Of a stretch of DNA of 64,000 bases, positions 35,252 through 42,691 are shown piece by piece. The notes under the pieces are model-generated. The model was given only the letters and a program-made list of their open reading frames with translations. It made no database searches and was not told the DNA's origin. The position numbers and the translations under genes are program-made. Every line of letters starts with the position of its first letter. The stretch's first letter is position 1. The stretch spans positions 1,364,001 to 1,428,000 of the forward strand of contig CAVXXX010000001.1 in the NCBI GenBank assembly GCA_963765935.1. Direction: 5' to 3'. The DNA comes from JAMXLG01 sp963765935 (lineage in GTDB: Bacteria > Vulcanimicrobiota > Vulcanimicrobiia > Vulcanimicrobiales > Vulcanimicrobiaceae).

Positions 35252-35411
35252 AGAAATATATGACTTCATCACCGGCGGATCGGTGGTGACGCCGGTCGGC
35301 GTGGCGTGCGCCATCGCTGCGGCGTTTTTGATGCCGGCGCTGCGACCGGAAACCTTCGTAGGCATCGTTGCGCTGACGTTCATCGCGTCGACGTTCGAAC
35401 CACCAAATTAG
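35238..35411 (+). CDS. Small membrane peptide (57 aa)
   Basis: An ATG frame of 58 codons overlapping the end of the COG4280-like gene by 14 bp. The peptide starts MRVVKEIYDFITGG and then has one or two hydrophobic helices (VVTPVGVACAIAAAFLMPAL, then TFVGIVALTFIAS), ending FEPPN. Third-codon GC preference and position between two membrane-protein genes support a real gene. It may be a small partner of the neighbouring membrane protein. No family is recognised. Confidence 0.7.
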   Translation: MRVVKEIYDFITGGSVVTPVGVACAIAAAFLMPALRPETFVGIVALTFIASTFEPPN

Positions 35412-35448
35412 AATGTTGCAGACCAAGCAACCGCAAGGGAGAAAAACC

Positions 35449-36789
35449 ATGAATTCTGCTCCCGCGTCCTCAGGCAATCGCTGGGGAATTGCACTCGCAG
35501 GCATCATCGTCATGATGTGTCTCGGTACCGTATATTCGTGGAGTATCTTCACCAATACGTTAATCGCGGGCTTTGGCTGGTCGACCCAAGACGCGACGGT
35601 TCCGTTTGAGCTCGCGATCTTTTTCCTCGGTATTGGTGCCGTATTTGGAGGACGCTGGCAAGACCGGTTCGGTCCGCGAATGGTAACGATTATCGGCGCG
35701 CTTGTATGGGGCATCGGCGTATTGCTCGCAGGGCTCGGGACGCAGTCACTCGGGAAATGGTGGCTCGATCTTACCTACGGCGTGATCGGCGGCTTCGGCA
35801 TCGGCATGGCCTACGTCACGCCCGTCGCAATGGTGACGAAATGGTTCCCGGATCGCCGTGGGCTCGGAAGCGGTATGGTGGTCATGGGATTTGGGCTCGG
35901 TGCCTTCTTCTACAATCAAATCGTTACGCGCTTAGGGGAATACGCGTCCGCTGCGCACCCGGCGCTGGCGTACGTTACGGCACGCGCCGCCGCGATTAAA
36001 GCCGGCACAACATTCAATCCAAGCCAATACGCGCTCTCGGCCGACGTTGTCCACGGCGCGATGATGCTCTTCGTGTACTCCGGCATCGTATTCATTATCT
36101 TGGGCGGTCTCTGCGCGCTCGTGTTGCGCAATCCGCCGGAGAACTACACCGTGCCCGGCGCAACGGCTGCCTCCGTCGCACAAACGGCGAGTTACACACC
36201 GGGTGAATCGACATCGATGCCACAGCTCTACGGTCTGTGGCTGCTGTTGTTCCTGAACGTAACGGCCGGAATCTTTATTATCTCGAACGCCGTGCCGATG
36301 ATCAGCGAATTTAGCGGCGCGGGCGCTGCAACTGCGGCATTGTGGTACGGCTTTATTGCCGTCTTCAATGGCCTTGGCCGCTTTTTCTGGGGAGCGATAT
36401 CCGATCGCGTCGGACGCGGCATGGCGTACACGGTGATGTATCTCGTTCAAGTCGTCATCTTCTTCATCGTCGGTCACGTGCATGGACTCGGCGGCGTGCT
36501 GACGTGCTTTGCGATCGTGCTGCTTTGCTATGGCGGCGGCTTCGGCGTAATGCCGTCGTTCACGGCGGATTATTTCGGTACGCGTTACTTAGGCCAAATC
36601 TACGGCTACATTCTCACCGCATGGGGTGTGGGTGGTGTCGTCGGTCCGTTTATCGCCGGCTTCGTCAAAGACAAGACGGGTTCGTATGCAACGGCGCTCG
36701 ACTGGATCGCGATCATGCTGATTATTGCCGCGGTCATTCCATTCTTCGTAAAGAAGCCCGCGGGACAACCAAAACCGGTAACTGCGTAG
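35449..36789 (+). CDS. OxlT-type MFS transporter, probable formate/oxalate antiporter
   Basis: A 446-aa major-facilitator protein with twelve transmembrane segments. The OxlT family start is visible (GTVYSWSIFTNTLIAGFGW), as is WQDRFGPRMV in the A-motif loop, a central proline-rich loop (about 205-230), and the second-half NGLGRFFWGAISDRVGRG. ATG 35449 is chosen because GGGAG lies seven bases upstream; ATG 35413 has none. The TAG stop shares a base with the GTG of the formate dehydrogenase gene, so formate or oxalate import is the likely role. Confidence 0.88.
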   Translation: MNSAPASSGNRWGIALAGIIVMMCLGTVYSWSIFTNTLIAGFGWSTQDATVPFELAIFFLGIGAVFGGRWQDRFGPRMVTIIGALVWGIGVLLAGLGTQSLGKWWLDLTYGVIGGFGIGMAYVTPVAMVTKWFPDRRGLGSGMVVMGFGLGAFFYNQIVTRLGEYASAAHPALAYVTARAAAIKAGTTFNPSQYALSADVVHGAMMLFVYSGIVFIILGGLCALVLRNPPENYTVPGATAASVAQTASYTPGESTSMPQLYGLWLLLFLNVTAGIFIISNAVPMISEFSGAGAATAALWYGFIAVFNGLGRFFWGAISDRVGRGMAYTVMYLVQVVIFFIVGHVHGLGGVLTCFAIVLLCYGGGFGVMPSFTADYFGTRYLGQIYGYILTAWGVGGVVGPFIAGFVKDKTGSYATALDWIAIMLIIAAVIPFFVKKPAGQPKPVTA

Positions 36790-39700
36790 TGAAAACCACC
36801 ATCGATCTGACGCGTATCGTTCCTTCGGCCAACGGCATCGACTTGAGCGAGCGGATCGGTATGTTGCCGAACGTTCCGTCTGAGCGCACGCAGAAGCTGA
36901 AAGGACGCATCGCGGGCGCGAAAGCAGTGACGAGCGTGTGTTGCTACTGTGCGGTCGGCTGCAGCACGCTTGCATATGTCAGCGACGACGGAACGTTGCT
37001 CGACGTCGAGGGGAATCCCGAAAGCCCGATCAACGGCGGTCATTTGTGTCCGAAAGGGGCCGCGCTCTTCGGCTTGACCGTCAACGATCAGCGCTGGACG
37101 ACCGTGAAATACCGCGCGCCCTATTCCGACCGTTATGAAGAGAGGCCGCTGGAATGGGCGCTCGAGCGCATCGCGCAGCGCATCAAGGAGACGCGTGAAC
37201 AAACGTTTGCGCGCGAATGGACCAATCCCGATTCGGGCGAGAAGCGGCGTGTCAATCACACGCTCGGCATTGCAACGCTCGGCGGCGCAACGTTCGGCAT
37301 CGAAGAGAATTACATGCTGGGGAAGTTGATGCACTCGCTCGGCGTCGTTTCAATCGAAAACCAGGCTCGAATATGACACTCCTCGACGGTGCCCAGTTTG
37401 GGCACCTCGTTCGGGCGCGGCGGCGCCACCGTCTGGCTTCCGGATCTTGCAAATGCCGACTGTATTCTGATCGAAGGTTCGAATTTCGCTGAAGCGCATC
37501 CGGTCGGATATCGTTTTGTGATGCAGGCGAAGGAACGCGGTGCGACGATCATCCACGTCGATCCGCGCTTCACGCGCACGTCCGCGACGGCGGACATCTA
37601 TGCGCCGATTCGCAGCGGCACCGATATCGCGTTTCTCGGCGGGATCATCAACTACGTACTCACCAACGAACGGTACTTCAAAGAGTACGTCCATGCATAT
37701 ACCAATGCGGCGAACATCGTCGGCGAAGATTTCAAAGATACCGAAGATCTGGACGGCGTCTTCTCGGGATACGACAAGGAAGGCCGGGTCTACGACACGA
37801 GCAGCTGGACATATGAGAAAGACGACAACGGCCACGTCAAACGCGACCTCACGTTCCAGCACCCGCGTTGCGTGCTCAATCTGCTACGCCGGCACTATTC
37901 GCGCTACACGCCCGAGATGGTGGAGCGCGTTTGCGGAACGCCGCAAGAAATGTTTCTGAAAATCGCCGATCTGCTCGCCTCGAACAGCGGGCGCGAAAAG
38001 ACCACCGCGTTTGCATATGCGGTCGGCTGGACCCAGCACACGGCGGGCGTGCAGATGATTCGCACGGCGTGCGTGCTGCAGTTGCTGCTCGGCAATATCG
38101 GACGTCCCGGCGGCGGCATCATGGCGTTGCGCGGCCACGCCGATATTCAAGGCGCAACCGACATCGCGACGCTTTACGACCTGCTTCCCGGCTATTTGCC
38201 CATGCCGTCGGCGCTGCGCGATGAACAGACGCTCGGCGCGTGGTTGAAAAAGAATACGAAGCCGACCGGCTGGTGGGCAAATACGCCGAAGTATATGATT
38301 TCGCTGCTCAAAGCGTTCTACGGCGAGCACGCGACAAAAGAGAACGACTACTGCTTCGAGTATCTGCCGCAACTTATCGGCGATCATTCGATGTTGCCGC
38401 TCATTTTTGCGATGAAAGACGGGATGGTAAAAGGCTACTTTGCGATCGGCCAAAACCCCGGCGCATCGGGCCAAAATGCCGAACTCATGAAAGCGGCGAT
38501 GGAGCAGCTCGAGTGGTTCGTCAACATCGACAGTTACGACAACGAAACCGTGTCGTTCTGGCGCCGCGAAGGTGCTGATTCGAGCAAGATCGCGACGGAA
38601 GTGTTCTTTCTTCCGGCTGCGACCGTGCTGGAAAAAGAAGGAACGATGACGCAAACCAGCCGCATGCTGCAATGGCACGACAAAGCCGTGGAGCCGGCAG
38701 GCGAGTCGAAGAGCGACGCGTGGTACTTCAATTGGTTTGCGAAGCGCCTCCAAGAGCTCTACGCCGGCTCGAGCGATCCGAAGGACCGTCCGATCCGGCA
38801 CATGACGTGGAATTACGAGCATGATGAGCCGCGCGAACGCGCCAAGGGCGAGCCATCGGTGTTGAAAGTGCTGCAAGAAATCAACGGCTATCGCGTTGCA
38901 GACGGCGAGCAACTTAGCACCTTCACCGAGTTGAAAGACGATGGTTCAACCGCATCCGGCGCATGGATTTACACCGGCGTGTGTCCGGATAAGCAGACGA
39001 ACAAGGCGCGCAACCGCGATGCAAGCGGCCCGTACACCGCGCCGAATTGGGGTTGGAGTTGGCCTGCGAACCGGCGCACGCTCTACAATCGCGCATCGGC
39101 GGATCCCGACGGAAAGCCATGGAGCGAACGAAAAAAATATGTCTGGTGGGACGAGGGTACGGGCCGTTGGACCGGCGTCGATGTTCCCGATTTCATCGCA
39201 ACCAAAGCACCGAATACCCCGGCTGATCCCGACGCCGAAGGCATGGATGCGCATTCGGGAGCCGATCCATTCATCATGATCCTCGACGGGCGCGGGCAGC
39301 TCTTCGTCGCGAGCGGATTGAAAGACGGACCGCTGCCCGTACATTACGAACCGTTGCAGTCGGTCGTGGAAAACGAACTCTACCTACAGCAGAGTAATCC
39401 GACGCTGGGCCAGTATAAACGCGAGGATAATCCGTACAACGGCGTCGTTTCCGACGACTATCCCTACGTTCTTACAACGTATCGTATTACCGAACAATCG
39501 GGAATCATGACGCGCTACGTTCCCTGGCTTGCGGAGTTGCAACCCGTCGCGTTTGCCGAAATCGATCCCGAACTCGCGGTTGAAAAGGGTATCAAGAACC
39601 GCGATTGGGTGACGATCTCCACGGCCGTCGGTGACATGGAAGCGCGTGCACTCGTCAGCGGGCGGATGCGGCCGTTGCGCATCGGTTCTAAAGGCAAACG

Positions 39701-40010
39701 CAAACGCGTCCACCAAATCGGCGTACCGTACAACTACGGTGACATGGTGGGGCTCGCGCGCGGGGACAGCGTCGGAAATCTTATCGCGATCGCTTTGGAT
39801 CCCAACGTATCGATTCACGAATCCAAGACGCTGACGTGCAACATCCGCGCGGGACGCCGTCCGCCGCGTCACCGCGACCGCATCGACAACCCGGTACCCG
39901 CTCGCGAGCGGGATCCACTGGGACAACCGGAAGGCGACTGGGCCGACGCGCACCACGCTCACGGCTACCAACACATGCAAGGCGAAGACGGAGGCGCATC
40001 CGAGGTCTAA
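36789..40010 (+). CDS. fdhA: Selenocysteine-containing formate dehydrogenase, alpha subunit (in-frame UGA read as Sec)
   Basis: One 1073-aa protein interrupted by an in-frame TGA at 37374-37376. Upstream sequence ends ENQARI and downstream continues HSSTVPSLGTSFGRGG in the same frame, exactly the formate dehydrogenase context NQARI(Sec)HS. The Sec is residue 196. The N-terminal [4Fe-4S] ligands are Cys51, Cys54, Cys58 and Cys87 (VCCYCAVGC, then HLCPKG). The rest has bis-MGD domains (FLGGIINYVL, then MIRTACVLQLLLGNIGRPGGG, then FAIGQNPGASGQNAELM). It oxidises formate to CO2. No Tat or Sec signal is visible at the N-terminus, so the enzyme probably faces the cytoplasm. A SECIS-like hairpin follows the UGA. 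GTG 36789 overlaps the transporter stop. Confidence 0.95.
37374..37406 (+). promoter_or_regulatory. UGA selenocysteine codon with SECIS-like hairpin
   Basis: The TGA at 37374-37376 is followed by a perfect 7-bp stem: GGTGCCC (37388-37394) pairs with GGGCACC (37400-37406) around the loop AGTTT (37395-37399). The loop G (37396) is 19 nt past the UGA. Bacterial SECIS elements recognised by SelB are short hairpins about 16-37 nt downstream of the UGA with a G near the start of the apical loop, which this satisfies. The stem lies inside coding sequence. Confidence 0.85.
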
Positions 40011-40855
40011 TGCCTACAGGGTTTTTTACGGACACGACGCTGTGCATTGGGTGTAAAGCGTGTGAGGTTGCGTGTAAGCAGTGGAACGAGCTTCCCTCTG
40101 ATGGATTTACCTTCAGTGGGAATTCGTACGACAACACGATGGAGCTTTCGGGAACGACGTGGCGTCACGTGGCGTTCATCGAGCAAACCGTGCCGTCCGA
40201 CGGCGGCATTACGAATCGTTGGCTGATGAGCAGCGACGTCTGCAAGCACTGCACGAACGCCGGATGTCTTGAAGCCTGCCCGACGGGCGCAATTATTCGC
40301 AATGAGTTCGCGTCGGTTTACATTCAGCCCGACGTTTGCAACGGCTGCGGGTACTGCGTGGTATCGTGTCCCTTTGGCGTCGTCGATCTCATCGAAAAGT
40401 TCGATCCGGAAGGCACGCATTACAATCTCGCGTCGCTCAATGAAGAGAGACTCGAAGAACGCCACACCGCGGTGCAGAATAGCGGCGGTGTCGCCGGAAA
40501 GTGCACGCTCTGCTATGATCGCCAAAAGGTCGGCTTCGTACCGGCTTGCGCGAAAGCATGTCCGACGGAATCGATTCAATTCGGTGATCTCGACAAACTG
40601 CGCGAACGGGCGCGCACGCGCGTCGAAACGTTGGCGAAGCGCGGCGTGCAATCGCAGCTTTATGGCGCCGATGACGTCGGCGGCGGTGTCGGTCCACTCA
40701 ACGCGTTCTTCCTCTTGACCGATCGGCCCGAAGCATACAATCTTCCGGCACAACCGGTACTGCCGTCGACGCGTCAGCCTGCCGGATACACGGCGGCTGC
40801 GCTCGCCGCGCTCGGTTTGGCGATTGCGGGATGGATGGTGTTCCGCAATGCGTAG
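40010..40855 (+). CDS. fdhB: Formate dehydrogenase iron-sulfur subunit
   Basis: A 281-aa ferredoxin-type subunit holding four [4Fe-4S] clusters, with cysteine groups CIGCKACEVACKQW, CKHCTNAGCLEACPT, CNGCGYCVVSCPFG and CTLCYDRQKVGFVPACAKACPT in two parts. The order CPT/CPFG/CPT matches FdnH/FdoH-like proteins. A C-terminal hydrophobic helix (AALAALGLAIAGWMVF) anchors it to the membrane. It carries electrons from the alpha subunit to the NrfD-like subunit. ATG 40010 shares a base with the alpha-subunit stop. Confidence 0.95.
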   Translation: MPTGFFTDTTLCIGCKACEVACKQWNELPSDGFTFSGNSYDNTMELSGTTWRHVAFIEQTVPSDGGITNRWLMSSDVCKHCTNAGCLEACPTGAIIRNEFASVYIQPDVCNGCGYCVVSCPFGVVDLIEKFDPEGTHYNLASLNEERLEERHTAVQNSGGVAGKCTLCYDRQKVGFVPACAKACPTESIQFGDLDKLRERARTRVETLAKRGVQSQLYGADDVGGGVGPLNAFFLLTDRPEAYNLPAQPVLPSTRQPAGYTAAALAALGLAIAGWMVFRNA

Positions 40856-41837
40856 CATACCGAGCCCTGACGATGCGTTTTTAGGCGCTACTTCAAAAAA
40901 CGGCGAATCGCGGGCAAACATTCCGACCTACTACGACCGTCCGATGCTCAAGGCGCCGCATTGGGAGTGGAACGTTATCACGTATCTCTTCCTTGGCGGC
41001 ATCATGGGCGGCCTGGGACTCGTTCAACTTCTTGCGCAGAGCGATCGTGAATCAGAGCGGAAACTCAAACGTACCGCGCGCTTCACCTCCTTTGCGCTTG
41101 CCGCGGCAAATCCGGCGCTGCTGATCTCCCACCTTGGGCGTCCGGAACGATTCCTCCACATGCTGCGCATCGTGAAATTCAAATCGCCAATGTCGCTCGG
41201 CGTCTGGGGACTCGTCCTCTATTCGGGCGCGGCCGGAACAAACGTCGTTCGAGAGCTTGCGGTTGACGGACGCATTCCGCGCTGGATGCGTTTCTTCGCA
41301 CCCGGGTTTATGTCACCCGTGCAGGCAATGCTTGGTGCGTTCATGGCAGGATACACGGGCGTGCTGCTCACGTCCACCGCGAATCCGTTTTGGGGCTCGG
41401 GAAAACGGCACATTCCCGCGATGTCGGTGTGCTCGGGCCTTGCATCCGCGTGCGCGCTTTTGAGTTTGCTGAGCACGATCGAAGGCAACACCGAACCGTT
41501 GCACAAGTTGGAACGACTCGAGATGGTGGCCGGCGCCGCCGAGATCCTGATTCTGACCGATTTCGAGCGCCGCGCACCGGAATATACAAAGCCGTTTTTC
41601 CGCGGGCCACGCGGAGAGAAACTGCGCACGCACACGATGGCGGCTGGAACGCTTGTGCCGATTGCCCTCAATCTTCTCGGCAGCATCATACGGCTTCCGA
41701 AACCAATCGATGCGCTGCGCGTTGCCGCCGCATCGCTTCTTACGCTCGCGGGCGGATACGTACTGCGCGAGTCGCTCATCGAGGCAGGAAAGGAATCGGC
41801 GCGCGATCCGCATGCCGCGTTCCGTCAGCCGCAATGA
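40848..41837 (+). CDS. nrfD: NrfD-type membrane subunit (polysulfide/nitrite reductase family)
   Basis: A 329-aa polytopic protein with about eight to nine helices. WEWNVITYLFLGGIMGG at the start and HLGRPERFLHMLRIVKFKSPMSLG are the NrfD/PsrC signatures. It replaces the heme-b gamma subunit of FdnI type, so electrons probably go to quinone through an NrfD module without heme. It overlaps fdhB by 8 bp and fdhD by 4 bp. ATG 40848 is used rather than the longer frame from 40824. Confidence 0.93.
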   Translation: MRSIPSPDDAFLGATSKNGESRANIPTYYDRPMLKAPHWEWNVITYLFLGGIMGGLGLVQLLAQSDRESERKLKRTARFTSFALAAANPALLISHLGRPERFLHMLRIVKFKSPMSLGVWGLVLYSGAAGTNVVRELAVDGRIPRWMRFFAPGFMSPVQAMLGAFMAGYTGVLLTSTANPFWGSGKRHIPAMSVCSGLASACALLSLLSTIEGNTEPLHKLERLEMVAGAAEILILTDFERRAPEYTKPFFRGPRGEKLRTHTMAAGTLVPIALNLLGSIIRLPKPIDALRVAAASLLTLAGGYVLRESLIEAGKESARDPHAAFRQPQ

Positions 41838-42691
41838 ACGAAGCGGTGAACGCAGCACGGTCCGCACGCACGGTTGAAACGGCAATCGAACGCCTCGAGG
41901 GTGAGGAAACGAAGCGTACTTACGATCGCGTCGTTACCGAGGAACCGCTCGAGTTGCGTTTGCTGGCCGGGGGAGAAGCGCGGACACTAGCCGTTACGAT
42001 GCGCACGCCGGGAAACGATTTCGAACTCGCTGCCGGATTTGCGCTGAGCGAAGGGATCGTTCGCGCCCGTCGCGAGCTCGCAGGCGTAAGTTACTGTATT
42101 GATCCCGCAATCGACACCGAACAACGCTACAATATCGTAAACATCGAATTGGCATCAGCGCAGCTTCCCGACACGACGCGCTTCGAACGACACTTCACGA
42201 TGAACAGTTCCTGCGGCGTCTGCGGGCGGGCAAATCTCGATGCGCTACGCGACGCCGGAATCCCGCCGGTCGAGGACGACGTGCGCGTCTCGCGCTCCGT
42301 GCTCTACAGCCTTCCGGATCGTATGCGGGAAGCGCAGCGCGTCTTCGCGACGACCGGCGGATTGCACGCGGCAGCGCTCTTTCGCCCCGATGGCGCGCTC
42401 GTCACATTACGCGAAGATATCGGACGCCATAATGCGGTCGATAAATTGACCGGATGGTCGCTGTTCGACGACGCGTTTCCCCTGCAGGGTCTCATCATGG
42501 CGGTGAGCGGACGAGCGAGTTTCGAGATTCTGCAGAAGGCTGCCGTCGCACGAATTCCGATTGTCCTCGCGGTCTCTGCGCCGAGCAGTCTCGCCGTCGA
42601 CTTGGCGCATGCGTTCAATATCACGCTCGCGGGATTTGCGCGCGGTGCGCGCGCGAACGTCTACAGCAGACCCGACCGCATCACGGCGTAG
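41834..42691 (+). CDS. fdhD: Formate dehydrogenase accessory sulfurtransferase FdhD
   Basis: A 285-aa protein that transfers sulfur from IscS to the bis-MGD molybdenum of formate dehydrogenase. The catalytic CxxC is SSCGVCGR at about residues 121-124. TEEPLELRL near the start, EDIGRHNAVDKLTG in the middle and VSGRASFEILQKAA are the conserved blocks. It begins in the nrfD stop codon (ATGA) and its 3' end overlaps the convergent histidine kinase gene by 11 bp. Confidence 0.96.
   Translation: MNEAVNAARSARTVETAIERLEGEETKRTYDRVVTEEPLELRLLAGGEARTLAVTMRTPGNDFELAAGFALSEGIVRARRELAGVSYCIDPAIDTEQRYNIVNIELASAQLPDTTRFERHFTMNSSCGVCGRANLDALRDAGIPPVEDDVRVSRSVLYSLPDRMREAQRVFATTGGLHAAALFRPDGALVTLREDIGRHNAVDKLTGWSLFDDAFPLQGLIMAVSGRASFEILQKAAVARIPIVLAVSAPSSLAVDLAHAFNITLAGFARGARANVYSRPDRITA

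Noticed and set aside
36342..37376. A separate gene ending in TGA before the formate dehydrogenase body
   Set aside because: The frame is continuous with the next one, and the TGA lies exactly at the Sec site with a SECIS-like hairpin; it is one gene. The part before 36789 overlaps the transporter gene in another frame.
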